DNA from: Armatimonadota bacterium
GTDB lineage: Bacteria; Armatimonadota; Fimbriimonadia; Fimbriimonadales; Fimbriimonadaceae
DNA: 64,000 bases
Reading direction: 5' to 3'
Assembly (NCBI GenBank): GCA_037138755.1
Contig: JBAXHT010000002.1
Location: 1-64,000, forward strand
Position numbers and translations under genes: made by a program. Below the pieces are notes generated by a model that saw nothing but the letters and a program-made list of their open reading frames with translations, had not been told where the DNA came from and searched no databases. Of the stretch, positions 50,906 through 60,010 are shown one piece after another. Numbering within the stretch: the first letter of the stretch is position 1; each line of letters begins with the position of its first letter.

Positions 50906-50959
50906 GGTACCCCCGGCGTCTCGCCGGGTTCCAGATCCCGGCGAGACGCCGGGGATACC
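50906..50959. repeat. REP-like palindrome after the Lnt gene
   Basis: This 54-bp element has the same length and nearly the same sequence as the one inside the acyl-CoA dehydrogenase gene at 6841-6894. It starts GGTACCCCCGGCGTCTCGCC and ends with its near-complement. It can form a long hairpin immediately after the stop codon at 50897. Confidence 0.9.
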
Positions 50960-50981
50960 TTTCAGATAAACTCCATGCGAA

Positions 50982-51464
50982 ATGACTGACTTCGCCATCT
51001 CCTGGAATCTCTGCCGCGGACGCTTCGCTGACTCCGTCTCTGGACTCACAAACGAGCAACTCAACTACCGCCTCCACTCCGAAACTCTGACCATTGGTGA
51101 AATGGCCCTCCACATCGCCGGAACCGAGCTTTGGTTCGTGAGTCAGCTCACCAAGCGCGAGAATGACGCTTACGAAGCCAAGCTCATTAAAGCCGCCACC
51201 GACAGCGTCGTCAACGATCTCCCTTTCCCTTATTCATCTGAAGAAGTGAACGATGCAAGCGTTAAAGAAGCCTTAGAATACGTTGCAAAGATCGTCCAGC
51301 CCCATGTTGAAAACCCGTCCGAAGAGTTCTTGACGACCGAAATCCAGTCAGTTCTCGGTCCAATCATCACGGGCCAGGGCGCGCTTGCCCGCTTCGCGTT
51401 TCATCCCGGTTACCACCAGGGTCAGGTTCACATCATCAAAACCGCACCCGGCTACCCTGCCTAA
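50982..51464 (+). CDS. DinB-like protein
   Basis: This 160-residue four-helix-bundle protein has HIAGTELWF (about 46-54) and [10 protein letters not shown] near 141-150, giving the His triad that binds a metal in the DinB/YfiT family. Members include thiol-transferases dependent on bacillithiol or mycothiol and proteins induced by DNA damage. The activity here is unknown. Its start is the ATG at 50982. Confidence 0.8.
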   Translation: MTDFAISWNLCRGRFADSVSGLTNEQLNYRLHSETLTIGEMALHIAGTELWFVSQLTKRENDAYEAKLIKAATDSVVNDLPFPYSSEEVNDASVKEALEYVAKIVQPHVENPSEEFLTTEIQSVLGPIITGQGALARFAFHPGYHQGQVHIIKTAPGYPA

Positions 51465-51472
51465 CCCGGTAC

Positions 51473-51478
51473 CATAAT
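51473..51478 (+). promoter_or_regulatory. -10-like CATAAT of the acyl-CoA carboxylase beta gene
   Basis: CATAAT is followed by 6 bases and TTG 51485, so a leaderless transcript starting on TTG is predicted. The next ATG in frame (51548) would drop conserved N-terminal residues. Confidence 0.5.
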
Positions 51479-51484
51479 TCCATC

Positions 51485-53092
51485 TTGGAACCGATTCTCT
51501 CGCAGGTAGACCTCAACGACGACGAACACCAGCAGAACCGCGCCGCGATGGACGCGATCATGGCTGACTACCGTACTCGCATGGCTAAAGCCATGGAGGG
51601 CGGCGGTCAGAAAGCAGTTGACCGGCACAAATCGCGAGGCAAGCTACTCGCTCGCGAGAGAATCGATGGCTGCCTAGACCCCGGCTCGCCATTCCTTGAA
51701 TTCAGCACACTTGCCGCCAACGGGATGTACGGCGATGGCGCACCCTCCGCGGGAGTCGTGACTGGGATTGGTCGGGTTCATGGCCGCGAATGTATGTTTG
51801 TCGCCAACGATGCCACCGTCAAAGGCGGCAGCTACTTCCCTCTCACCGTAAAGAAGCACCTGCGCGCCCAAGAAGTCGCGCTCGAGAACCACCTACCATG
51901 CATCTATCTCGTCGACTCAGGCGGAGCTAACCTTCCCTATCAAGCCGATGTCTTCCCCGATCGCGACCACTTCGGACGAATCTTCTACAACCAAGCCCAG
52001 ATGAGCGCGAAGGGGATTCCGCAGATCGCGGCTGTCCTTGGCTCCTGTACTGCCGGCGGCGCTTACGTGCCTGCAATGAGCGATGAAAGCATCATCGTCA
52101 AGAATCAAGGCACAATTTTTCTGGGCGGTCCTCCCCTGGTCAAAGCCGCGACAGGAGAGGTTGTTACGGACGAAGACCTCGGCGGCGGAGACGTCCATAC
52201 TCGGGTTTCTGGAGTCGCTGACCACCTTGCCGAAGACGACCAGCACGCCCTCGAACTGATCCGAAACGTCGTCGAAAACCTTGGAACCCCGCGCAAAGCA
52301 AACCGAGACCAAGACGAACCGCAAGATCCACTGTTCGATCCAACCGAACTTTACTCTCTGGTGCCGAACGACAGCAAGACGCCGATGGACATGCGCGCCG
52401 TCCTTGCCCGCATTCTCGACGGTAGCAAGATGCACGAATTTAAGGCCCGTTACGGCTCCACGCTCATCTGCGGCTTCGCCCGAATCCACGGTCACAAAGT
52501 CGGAATCATCGCCAACGACGGCATTCTCTTTTCTGAAAGTGCACTGAAAGGTGCCCACTTTATCGAGCTTTGTTGCCAGCGCGGGATTCCGCTGGTGTTT
52601 GTTCAGAACATCACCGGCTTCATGGTCGGGCGAAAGTATGAGAACGAGGGAATCGCACGGAACGGGGCAAAGCTCGTCACCGCCGTCAGCACAGCCAACG
52701 TGCCGAAGTTCACTGTCATCGTCGGCGGGAGCTATGGAGCCGGTAACTATGGGATGTGCGGACGAGCCTACGGCCCTCGCCAACTCTGGATGTGGCCCAA
52801 CGCAAAGATTAGCGTCATGGGCGGCGAGCAGGCGGCCAACGTTTTGCTAACAATTAAGCTCGACCAGCTTGAGCGGGAAGGCAAAACGATGTCTCCTGAA
52901 GACCAACAAGCCGAGAAAGATCCGATTCTGACGAAGTACAACGAGGAAGGCTCCTGCTACTATTCCACGGCACGTCTATGGGATGACGGCATTATCGACC
53001 CGGTCGATACCCGCCGAGTTTTGGGGCTCGGACTTGAAGCAGCGCTTTATTCTCCAGAGGAACCCGCAGGATTCTCGCTGTTCAGAATGTAA
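51485..53092 (+). CDS. Acyl-CoA carboxylase carboxyltransferase beta subunit (MccB/PccB-like)
   Basis: This 535-residue carboxyltransferase transfers CO2 from biotin to an acyl-CoA. The two crotonase-like domains are present: [23 protein letters not shown] and [16 protein letters not shown] in the N half, and [20 protein letters not shown] with [15 protein letters not shown] in the C half. The NITGFMVG and [10 protein letters not shown] motifs resemble the methylcrotonyl-CoA carboxylase beta subunit of leucine catabolism more than the propionyl type. The biotin carboxylase partner is not in the window. The start is TTG. Confidence 0.9.
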   Translation: MEPILSQVDLNDDEHQQNRAAMDAIMADYRTRMAKAMEGGGQKAVDRHKSRGKLLARERIDGCLDPGSPFLEFSTLAANGMYGDGAPSAGVVTGIGRVHGRECMFVANDATVKGGSYFPLTVKKHLRAQEVALENHLPCIYLVDSGGANLPYQADVFPDRDHFGRIFYNQAQMSAKGIPQIAAVLGSCTAGGAYVPAMSDESIIVKNQGTIFLGGPPLVKAATGEVVTDEDLGGGDVHTRVSGVADHLAEDDQHALELIRNVVENLGTPRKANRDQDEPQDPLFDPTELYSLVPNDSKTPMDMRAVLARILDGSKMHEFKARYGSTLICGFARIHGHKVGIIANDGILFSESALKGAHFIELCCQRGIPLVFVQNITGFMVGRKYENEGIARNGAKLVTAVSTANVPKFTVIVGGSYGAGNYGMCGRAYGPRQLWMWPNAKISVMGGEQAANVLLTIKLDQLEREGKTMSPEDQQAEKDPILTKYNEEGSCYYSTARLWDDGIIDPVDTRRVLGLGLEAALYSPEEPAGFSLFRM

Positions 53093-53158
53093 AGAATCGT
53101 TTACCGTATTTCGGGCGTCTTTGGCAGTGAGCTGTCTTTACATGACAGCGGGAGACTC

Positions 53159-53575
53159 ATGCTCAAAGAATTTAGGGATTTTGTATCGAGGGGCAATATG
53201 CTTGACCTCGCAATCGGTGTCGTCATCGGCGCTGCGTTCGGAAAGGTAACGGAGGGCTTCATGAATTTCATCATCAACCCTCTTGTGGGACTCATCGGTG
53301 GGACCGACTTCAGCAATCTCTTCGTGGTGTTGAAAGAAGGTAAGACTCCTGGCCCATACAACTCGCTCAAGGCCGCTACGGATGCTGGAGCATCAGCACT
53401 CGGATACGGTGCTTTCATCAGCGCATTTATCAACTTTTTGATTGTCGCCTTTGTGATGTTCATGGTCATCAAGGCCTACAACAAGTTCAAGAAAGGTGAG
53501 GCCGAAGCGGTTCTCGCCCCACCCGCCGACGTCGCTCTACTGACCGAGATTCGCGACCTTCTCGCAAAGAACTAG
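53159..53575 (+). CDS. mscL: Large-conductance mechanosensitive channel
   Basis: This 138-residue protein opens as MLKEFRDFVSRGNMLDLAIG, typical of MscL, then GVVIGAAFGKV with the first helix, a periplasmic loop, the second helix (about 85-110) and a C-terminal cytoplasmic helix. It protects cells against hypo-osmotic rupture by opening under membrane tension. A GGGA sequence lies just before the ATG. Confidence 0.95.
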   Translation: MLKEFRDFVSRGNMLDLAIGVVIGAAFGKVTEGFMNFIINPLVGLIGGTDFSNLFVVLKEGKTPGPYNSLKAATDAGASALGYGAFISAFINFLIVAFVMFMVIKAYNKFKKGEAEAVLAPPADVALLTEIRDLLAKN

Positions 53576-53587
53576 AAAATCATCAAA

Positions 53588-53630
53588 GAGAAACAAAATC
53601 GCCCCCGGGGTATCTCGAGGGCGGTTTCTC
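53588..53630. terminator. Terminator hairpin after mscL
   Basis: GAGAAAC (53588-53594) pairs with GTTTCTC (53624-53630), with CGCCC/GGGCG inside it, directly after mscL and before the converging accA end. It could serve both strands. The following TTGTTGG gives a weak T-run. Confidence 0.7.
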
Positions 53631-53645
53631 TTGTTGGAACCTGGC

Positions 53646-54632
53646 TTAAGCCGGAACTTCCTCGAAAATCCCCATCGCGCGGAACTTGCTGAATCGCTCA
53701 GCTTTCACCTGCTCTGGAGTCATTTTCTGGAGCTCGTCGAGGTGCCGACCAATCCCTTCTTTGACCGTTGCGTACACCTCAATCGGCTTTCGGTGCGCCC
53801 CGCCAACTGGTTCCGGCAGAATCTCATCGATAATCCCGTACTCGAGAGCACTCCTCGACGAAATCTTGAGAGCCTCGGCGGCTTGCTTGCCCATCTCTGG
53901 CTTGCGCCAAAGTATCGCAGCACACCCCTCGGGGGGAATGACGGAGTAAACCGAGTGCTCCAACATCAAGACCCGTGACGAGGCTGCAATTCCAATTGCA
54001 CCACCTGATCCGCCTTCGCCGATGACGACGGCAACCGTCGGAACCGTCAGGGCAAACATCTTCATAATCGAAGCCGCAATCGCTTCACTGATCCCTCGTG
54101 ATTCACTCTCAACTCCCGGGTCTGCCGCCGGGGTGTCCACGAACGAAATCACCGGCATCTTAAACCGCTCCGCCATCTCGAACAGCCGTATCGCCTTTCG
54201 GTAGCCCTCTGGCTTCGCCATTCCGAAGTTTCGGAACTGCCGACTCTGGATGTCCCGTCCCTTCTGGTGACCGATGATCATGACCGGGGTGCCTTCAAAT
54301 GTCGCGGGACCCCCAATAATCGCGTTATCCGCAAAGCCGTTGCGGTCACCTTGCAACTCCGTAAAGTCCTGGCAAAGTGCAGTTACATAGTCCAATGTGT
54401 ACGGTCGCTTTGGTGCGCGAGCAATGAGAGTTTTCTCCCAGGGACCGAGGTTTTCGGGGTCGTACATCATTTCCAAGTACCGATCCCGAGTCTTCTCAAG
54501 ATCAATGATCTTGGCTTGCCCGGTTTCGAGGGCGGTCGGATTCGTCTCTTTCCGAGCTTCAAGCTTCATCTTCTCGATGAACTCGTCAATCTCACGAAGC
54601 TCTTTCTCGAATTCATTAAAGTTCGAAGGCAT
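53646..54632 (-). CDS. accA: Acetyl-CoA carboxylase carboxyltransferase subunit alpha
   Basis: This 328-residue subunit of acetyl-CoA carboxylase contributes to malonyl-CoA synthesis. It has VIGEGGSGGAIGI, PPEGCAAILWR and GHQKGRD, the AccA signatures. Its ATG at 54632 overlaps the accD stop by one base (TAATG), replacing the longer artefactual frame to 55040. Alpha and beta subunits form the transcarboxylase; biotin carboxylase and BCCP are not in the window. Confidence 0.95.
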   Translation of the reverse strand: MPSNFNEFEKELREIDEFIEKMKLEARKETNPTALETGQAKIIDLEKTRDRYLEMMYDPENLGPWEKTLIARAPKRPYTLDYVTALCQDFTELQGDRNGFADNAIIGGPATFEGTPVMIIGHQKGRDIQSRQFRNFGMAKPEGYRKAIRLFEMAERFKMPVISFVDTPAADPGVESESRGISEAIAASIMKMFALTVPTVAVVIGEGGSGGAIGIAASSRVLMLEHSVYSVIPPEGCAAILWRKPEMGKQAAEALKISSRSALEYGIIDEILPEPVGGAHRKPIEVYATVKEGIGRHLDELQKMTPEQVKAERFSKFRAMGIFEEVPA

Positions 54633-55471
54633 TAGGCCATTTTCTCCTTCACGACGCTTCCGAGGGAGAGAAACAAGTGGCCGCCGAGCGTCTTTACTAA
54701 AGACGTCAGCGTGGCTCGCATCTCCTTTCGAGGCACAATGGCGTCGATCATGCCGTGTTTGAACACAAACTCGGCGGTCTGAAAATCGTCGGGCACCTTG
54801 CCTACTCCGGCCTGCTTCGCAACCCGAGCTCCGGCGAAGCCCACGAGCGACTTCGGCTCGGCAACGATCACATCCGCAATCGAAGCGTAAGAAGCTAAGA
54901 CGCCCGCCATCGTTGGGTCGGTAAACACACAGATGTAAGGAACCCCAACCTCTCGGCACTGCTGCACCGCCGCCGATGTCTTTGCCATCTGCATCAGGCT
55001 CAAAATTCCTTCCTGCATTCTGGCTCCGCCCGAAGCGCAAAAGATGATCGCCGGAATTCGTTGCTGGGCGGCACGCTCCAGCGTTCGGGTGATTTTTTCG
55101 CCCGCAACCGAGCCCATTGAGCCTCCCATGAACGAGAAGTCGGCGACCGCAACTGAGACAGGCATGTCATCCAGCTTTGCCCGACCCGACACAATAGAAT
55201 CGTGCATCCGAGTCTTCTCCTCGGCGGCGACCAACTTCTCGGCGTACTCGGGGAACTTCAGGGTGTCGAGCGAGCGCAGGTCAGTGTCCAGCTCTTCAAA
55301 AGAGTCTTCATCAAAAGTCCAACGCATCCTGGTTAGAGCGGGAATTCGGTGATGATGGTTGCAGTATCCGCAGACGTGCAGGTTCTGCTCAAAATCCACT
55401 CGAAAGAGGATTTTCTTACAGCCTTGGCATTGTAAGAAGGCATCGCCTTGTTTCAGTGATTTGGCACTCAA
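54632..55471 (-). CDS. accD: Acetyl-CoA carboxylase carboxyltransferase subunit beta
   Basis: This 279-residue beta subunit has the N-terminal zinc ribbon (CQGCKKILF and CGYCNHHHRI) and the carboxyltransferase motifs ASGGARMQEGILSLMQMAKT and AEPKSLVGFAGARV. The start is probably TTG 55471. TACGAT on the minus strand (55485-55480) lies 8 bases before it, with no ribosome binding site, so the transcript may be leaderless. Confidence 0.94.
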   Translation of the reverse strand: MSAKSLKQGDAFLQCQGCKKILFRVDFEQNLHVCGYCNHHHRIPALTRMRWTFDEDSFEELDTDLRSLDTLKFPEYAEKLVAAEEKTRMHDSIVSGRAKLDDMPVSVAVADFSFMGGSMGSVAGEKITRTLERAAQQRIPAIIFCASGGARMQEGILSLMQMAKTSAAVQQCREVGVPYICVFTDPTMAGVLASYASIADVIVAEPKSLVGFAGARVAKQAGVGKVPDDFQTAEFVFKHGMIDAIVPRKEMRATLTSLVKTLGGHLFLSLGSVVKEKMA

Positions 55472-55479
55472 GGTGGTTT

Positions 55480-55485
55480 ATCGTA
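55480..55485 (-). promoter_or_regulatory. -10-like TACGAT of accD-accA
   Basis: TACGAT on the minus strand ends 8 bases before the accD TTG (55471). It is preceded by the short hairpin CCCCG/CGGGG (55486-55499). Confidence 0.4.
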
Positions 55486-55519
55486 CCCCGTTTCCGGGGT
55501 TTTGGTTGCAGTAAGTGCA

Positions 55520-55553
55520 CCTTCCAGGCGGTTTGCGGAGACCTCCTGGAAGG
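55520..55553. terminator. Hairpin between phage portal gene and accD
   Basis: CCTTCCAGG (55520-55528) and CCTGGAAGG (55545-55553) form a perfect 9-bp stem with a 16-base loop, 11 bases after the portal gene stop. It may terminate phage-gene transcription before accD. No T-run follows on the minus strand. Confidence 0.5.
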
Positions 55554-55563
55554 CGGTGTTAGC

Positions 55564-56616
55564 TTACACTTGACCCGTCACAAATACCGACAGCGGCGTC
55601 TGCTCGAACTCAAATCTCGGCATCTCAACTCGGCCAAAGTTCAACATGACGAGCGGCTTAATGATCTGCTCGTTCATCACGGTATCGGCAAGGTCTCGGC
55701 GAATCGCTTCGAGCTGCAACAGAAGCACTTGCAGGTGAACCCGGCCCATTGCTAATGAGCCGACTCGGGTGCCCTCGCTGGTGGTTAGCGTCTGACCAAG
55801 GATCGCGCGGGTGATCTCACGATTGTGAAACTCGATCGCATCCATAAACCCTTGGCTCGCGCCATCCCGGTCACCCAAGGCACGCACCTCGAACTCCTCG
55901 GGAAAGACTATCGCAGAGTTCTTCGCAAGAGCCTCTAGCGAGCGGAGCATTGCCGCCTGGTCCTCGCTGGTGGCTCCCTTTCCAAATTTGGCCAGCAGGG
56001 TCGGAGAGGCGAATTTTTCCAAATGCACCCTCCATGCCTCCATCAGCCGCTTCTTCTCTCGGAAATGGGGCATTGCCGCTTCGAGGTCACTTTGCCCGTA
56101 GGGCTTACCATAGCCGGGACGGTGGCGATAGATTACGAATCGGTCGGGTGAAAAGCTCTGCTCGGGTTCCCCGGGCAGGTTCAGCTTCAGGCTCTTTGTA
56201 GTTTCATACTCATCAACTTCAATGGTGAAGTACCGGGAGTCTTTCGGTCGGACGCTTTGGATCCACCACTTCCCTCCGTCTGCGCCGTACACGAGTTCCT
56301 GAATGCTCCAGCCGTGGACGAAGGCATCCATGGCGTTCTGCAGCACAGTATGAACCGAGCCCTGCATCCGGCTGAACGCTTCTCGAACAAAGTCCGACTG
56401 ATCGCTTTCACCCACGACTTTCCACCCGGAGGCGAGCACTCCGAGAGTTTTGATTGTTAGAGAAGTCTGGATCATGGAATCCTTCGCCATTTCGGCAAGG
56501 AGCTCGGGCCGGTTAGGGTTCGGGAATCCTCCATAGGCTGCCTGAAGCTGCCACGCAGGGATCGTTGGGGTTTGAGTTGATGTTGAAGGTTTTGGTTTCT
56601 TGTTGAAGAGTTTCAT
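55564..56616 (-). CDS. Phage portal protein (DUF935, Mu gp29-like)
   Basis: This 350-residue protein belongs to the DUF935 portal family: SDFVREAF, DAFVHGWSIQELVYG, GQTLTTSEGTRVGSLAMGRV and the RFVIYRHRPGYGKPYGQSDLE block are typical. Portals form the dodecameric ring through which DNA enters the phage head. The protein is shorter than the roughly 500-residue Mu protein. It is paired with a terminase large subunit upstream; no capsid, tail or integrase gene is near it. Confidence 0.82.
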   Translation of the reverse strand: MKLFNKKPKPSTSTQTPTIPAWQLQAAYGGFPNPNRPELLAEMAKDSMIQTSLTIKTLGVLASGWKVVGESDQSDFVREAFSRMQGSVHTVLQNAMDAFVHGWSIQELVYGADGGKWWIQSVRPKDSRYFTIEVDEYETTKSLKLNLPGEPEQSFSPDRFVIYRHRPGYGKPYGQSDLEAAMPHFREKKRLMEAWRVHLEKFASPTLLAKFGKGATSEDQAAMLRSLEALAKNSAIVFPEEFEVRALGDRDGASQGFMDAIEFHNREITRAILGQTLTTSEGTRVGSLAMGRVHLQVLLLQLEAIRRDLADTVMNEQIIKPLVMLNFGRVEMPRFEFEQTPLSVFVTGQV

Positions 56617-56680
56617 GTTGTTTGGAGCGGGCAGGCGTCAGCATTCAGCCCTCCGCAATTGCGCAGAAGGCTCAAGAGAG

Positions 56681-57946
56681 CTAATTTCTTGGATTCGTCG
56701 TCAAGATCATTCGGTGAGCATGTGGAAGGTCTCTCACGGCCATCGCCAGAGCCATTACGAGGTCGTCGTGACCGCTCTTAGCCGCCAAGCGGGTGTGGCC
56801 ACTGCCCGTCCGAGTTGCGTGGACGTTTTCGAGTTCCTTCTTCAGGTCCTCGTGCGGAGGAATCTGGAGCGCGCGCTGCTCGAAGGCACTCACCAGGCCG
56901 TCAATCAAGGCGGGCTTCGACTCCGCGGTGAAGACAAACGACCGGATCGAAACGCTAGGTAGCTCCTTTCGGAGCCAGGCCGTAATGCTATCCCCACCGC
57001 CGGTGGTGTCACAAATCAGCCGGGCGTTGGGATGACGTTCAAGAACGCCTTTGACCCAAGCAATCTGATCCTGCCACTCGGTGCCCTGCCTTCGATCAAT
57101 CTCGAGCACGCTTGCCTTCGCCCGGAATCCCTTGATCACCACCAATGCGGAATGGTCTCGGTAGTGCGCCCAGTCGACGGCGATGATCGTAGGACCCGGA
57201 ATGTCAATCTCCGTTTCGGCAACCGTGCACGCCTCTACCGCTTTGCGATCGAAGACGAGGCCTTCGCGTTGCACAAACTGAGCCTCGTACTCAGTAGCGT
57301 ATGCACTGGCGCTCAGACGGCTCCTCTGTTGCTCCAAAAACTCCCGCCGAACTTTGGGATTATCGCTGCTTGGTGCCTGAAGCGACCAGAACTCGTCGGT
57401 GTTCGCTAAGCCCTCCTGGAACGCTTCATAGAAGTGATCCTGCCCATTCGGCGTGCTGATCATCGTGAGGGTTCCTTCCGAGGTCGCCATCATTGGAGTC
57501 AGGATTTCGTGAACGATTTCGCCTTTTACAAACGCGGCTTCATCAATGATGATGTCCGTCGCCTCATCGCCTCGCAGATTGTTCCCGGAATGAGCCGAAC
57601 GGGCAACCACCGAGTGATCACCCATGATTAGGTCCATCTTCTTCTCCCGAAACGTGGGAACCGACCGAAAGCGAAGCTCCCAAATCCCCTTGTTCACAAG
57701 TTGCTCGATCAGCCGTCGAAGGCGCCGGAACAGAAAGCTGGCTTGCTCTAGAGTGGGCGCAACCAGAAGCGTCCGCTTCGGCTCATCGCTATGAAGCCCA
57801 GCAATGACTTGTACGGCACACGCATCCGTCTTGCCCCACCGCCGACCACAAGCAAGCACCTTTGTGCTGGCCCGAGCCAGCAAAAACCTCTCCTGCCCAG
57901 GATGCGGCCGCCATACGGGGGCGAGCCACTGAAGAAAACTTTGCAT
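56681..57946 (-). CDS. Phage terminase large subunit
   Basis: This 421-residue packaging motor has Walker A CGRRWGKTDA, Walker B IIIDEAAF, the ISTPNG coupling motif, and an RNase H-like nuclease domain with VDWAHYRDHSAL, CDTTGGGDS and GHDDLVMALAMA acidic residues. It cuts and translocates DNA into the head. It is complete, so it could be active or recently decayed. It has AGGTGA 1-2 bases before the ATG. Confidence 0.88.
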   Translation of the reverse strand: MQSFLQWLAPVWRPHPGQERFLLARASTKVLACGRRWGKTDACAVQVIAGLHSDEPKRTLLVAPTLEQASFLFRRLRRLIEQLVNKGIWELRFRSVPTFREKKMDLIMGDHSVVARSAHSGNNLRGDEATDIIIDEAAFVKGEIVHEILTPMMATSEGTLTMISTPNGQDHFYEAFQEGLANTDEFWSLQAPSSDNPKVRREFLEQQRSRLSASAYATEYEAQFVQREGLVFDRKAVEACTVAETEIDIPGPTIIAVDWAHYRDHSALVVIKGFRAKASVLEIDRRQGTEWQDQIAWVKGVLERHPNARLICDTTGGGDSITAWLRKELPSVSIRSFVFTAESKPALIDGLVSAFEQRALQIPPHEDLKKELENVHATRTGSGHTRLAAKSGHDDLVMALAMAVRDLPHAHRMILTTNPRN

Positions 57947-57990
57947 TCACCTACTAGGCAACAATCTAGGTGGTTTGTCAACCTTGAATC

Positions 57991-58031
57991 TTGATTCTTG
58001 TCAGAGAATGCTTCGATGTGACAAGAATCAA
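57991..58031. repeat. 13-bp inverted repeat upstream of terminase
   Basis: TTGATTCTTGTCA (57991-58003) and TGACAAGAATCAA (58019-58031) are perfect complements with a 15-base loop, located between the GlmL end (58070) and the terminase start (57946). It could be a terminator for GlmL, an operator, or a border element of the phage pair. Confidence 0.6.
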
Positions 58032-58069
58032 TGGCTGCTCGCAGGATCTCGGCGAGGCGCAAGAACCGG

Positions 58070-59974
58070 TTACTTCGGCAGAGGCAACCCAAACGCCGTC
58101 AAGAACGACCGCAGAGCCTCGATCCGCCCCGGAGTCCCGAGCTCAACATTATAAGGCCGGCCCCGAGCATCGATGATCAGCCCCACCGTCCCCTCAATCA
58201 GGTTAGTCGTCTGATTTCGAGAACCCCGAGCCTTGTCAAACTTCGTCACCGTCACCGGCTTGCCCTTTCCGGCACCAACATCAAAGTTCCGCCCCGGCTC
58301 CACCGTAATCGAATCACCCATCGAATCCAAGAACGGAACAACCTTAATCTCCCCAAAAGGAACCGACTCGTCAATGCCCGATCCGTGCACCCGAACGCAG
58401 TGCTCGCCCGGCTTGCCAACTCCAGTAGGAGCAACACAGGTCCCAACCCGAACGATACAATCTCGCTCAAAGACCTCTTTCGCCGCATCATACAAGTGCT
58501 CAGAAAGCACCCCAAGGTGCGGCATCATGAAGATCGAGTCAACCGTCAGCATCGTAATGCCCTCAGGCTGGTAGGAGTCCATCATCATCAGCGCCGCCTG
58601 AGCCCGGTTCGGCGCGTGCGAAAGCACCCCACCCGAACCAATCACCATATCCAGCTTCATCATGTTAACCAGAGTCGAACCCGACGACTCCTGGTCAAAA
58701 ATCTGTCCAACATCGCGCTGCTGCGACGACCCCGTCAGGTTCCGCGCCAGCGACTTGTGGTGCTCAAACGCCAACCGCAAAGCCTCGCGCGAAACCGCGT
58801 GCTCAATCAACAAATCCTCATAAGTCTGCGGAATCGTCGTCGGACGAATCATCTTATTCCGCAACCGGTTCCGAACCTCAGCCGGGTCGATCTCGAACGG
58901 CAGCCAGCGAGCAATGTTCTCAACCCCCGCTTCCTTCAAAACGTTACAAATCGAGTACGACATCCCCAGGTTCGCCGAAACCGTTCGGTTATAGATCCGC
59001 TCCCCACCCGGAGTTGCCTCAAACACCGAGAAAACGTCGGTAGTCGCTCCGCCAATATCCACGCCCAGAACGTTAATCCCCTCCTGCCGCGCATATTCGT
59101 TCAGCAACTTACCAACCGCGTTCGGAGTCGCCATGACCTCAAACGAAGCCCAATCCAGCAACTTCGAATACCCCGGAGCCTGCTGCATAACGTGCTCCAA
59201 AAACATCTCGTGAATCTCTTCTCGCGCCGGACCCAGGTTCTCCGCATCCAAAGCCGGACGCAAATTGTCAACGATCTTCGTCGCAATCCCGTCGCCCAAA
59301 ACGCCCGCAACCTTCTCCCGAGCCTGCACGTTCCCGGCAAAAATAACCGGCAGCTGCATATCTCCAAACCGCGGCTTCGGATCCGCCCGGCGAATGACCT
59401 CCGCCATCTCGACCAACCGATCAACGTTCCCGCCGTCCGTTCCGCCCGACATCAGAATAATGTCCGGCCGCAACTGCCGAAGCCGCTCAACCTTCTGGAA
59501 GTCCTTTCGGCCATCATCAACCGCCAAGGTGTCCATCAAAATCGCCCCCGCGCCCAGCGCCGCGCGCTCCGCCGACTCCGCGCTCATCGCCTTAACAACG
59601 CCCGCGACCATCATCTGCAATCCGCCGCCCGCCGAAGAAGTCGAAACGTAATAGTCCGACCCATCCAAAGGCCCGCTCGAAGTCCCCGTAGCCACATCAT
59701 CCTTAGAAAGCCGATGAACCGTCCCGTCCTTCAAAAGCGTCCGACGACCAGCTTCATAGCCAGAAGGAACCGTCTGCTCAGTAATCTCCTCAAGCTCGGT
59801 CAGCGCGTTCAAAACCCCAATCGTAACGTCCTCAAACGGCCGCTCAACCGTCGTCGGAGCCTCACCCCGAGCAACAAGGCGATACTCGCCCTTGTCATTC
59901 CGTTCAATCAGAATCGCCTTGGTAGTAGTCGATCCACAGTCGGTTGCAACGATGCGCCGGATATCTTTGGACAT
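58070..59974 (-). CDS. GlmL/MutL-family ATPase (B12-mutase accessory)
   Basis: This 634-residue protein has an ASKHA-type nucleotide fold: IVATDCGSTTTKAILIE at the N-terminus and LGVDIGGATTDVFSVFE near 315. The family name is GlmL/MutL, an accessory protein of glutamate mutase (methylaspartate mutase) that probably reactivates the cobalamin enzyme. No GlmS/GlmE mutase subunit is in the window, so its partner may be another B12-dependent enzyme elsewhere. Its divergent neighbour is the transaldolase gene. Confidence 0.85.
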   Translation of the reverse strand: MSKDIRRIVATDCGSTTTKAILIERNDKGEYRLVARGEAPTTVERPFEDVTIGVLNALTELEEITEQTVPSGYEAGRRTLLKDGTVHRLSKDDVATGTSSGPLDGSDYYVSTSSAGGGLQMMVAGVVKAMSAESAERAALGAGAILMDTLAVDDGRKDFQKVERLRQLRPDIILMSGGTDGGNVDRLVEMAEVIRRADPKPRFGDMQLPVIFAGNVQAREKVAGVLGDGIATKIVDNLRPALDAENLGPAREEIHEMFLEHVMQQAPGYSKLLDWASFEVMATPNAVGKLLNEYARQEGINVLGVDIGGATTDVFSVFEATPGGERIYNRTVSANLGMSYSICNVLKEAGVENIARWLPFEIDPAEVRNRLRNKMIRPTTIPQTYEDLLIEHAVSREALRLAFEHHKSLARNLTGSSQQRDVGQIFDQESSGSTLVNMMKLDMVIGSGGVLSHAPNRAQAALMMMDSYQPEGITMLTVDSIFMMPHLGVLSEHLYDAAKEVFERDCIVRVGTCVAPTGVGKPGEHCVRVHGSGIDESVPFGEIKVVPFLDSMGDSITVEPGRNFDVGAGKGKPVTVTKFDKARGSRNQTTNLIEGTVGLIIDARGRPYNVELGTPGRIEALRSFLTAFGLPLPK

Positions 59975-59994
59975 GATAGGTAACGCTTAGTATG

Positions 59995-60010
59995 TACCGT
60001 TCAAACGGTA
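59995..60010. promoter_or_regulatory. Palindromic operator candidate in the divergent promoter
   Basis: TACCGTTCAAACGGTA (59995-60010) is a perfect 7+2+7 palindrome in the 48-base gap between the GlmL and transaldolase starts. It overlaps the likely -10 of the transaldolase gene (TAAACT, 60009-60014). Repressor binding there would block that gene. Confidence 0.45.

Noticed and set aside
53646-55040. 464-residue reading of accA
   Set aside because: The first 136 residues are in another frame of accD and Arg-rich; the true start overlaps the accD stop at 54632.
55486-55503. Plus-strand intrinsic terminator CCCCG-TTTC-CGGGG followed by TTTT
   Set aside because: It has the form of a terminator on the plus strand, but no plus-strand gene lies upstream of it; all genes here are on the minus strand. 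It may instead be part of the accD promoter region.
58031-59983. 650-residue plus-strand frame opposite GlmL
   Set aside because: Arg/Asn/Pro-rich low-complexity translation typical of an antisense shadow; the minus-strand frame has the ATPase motifs.
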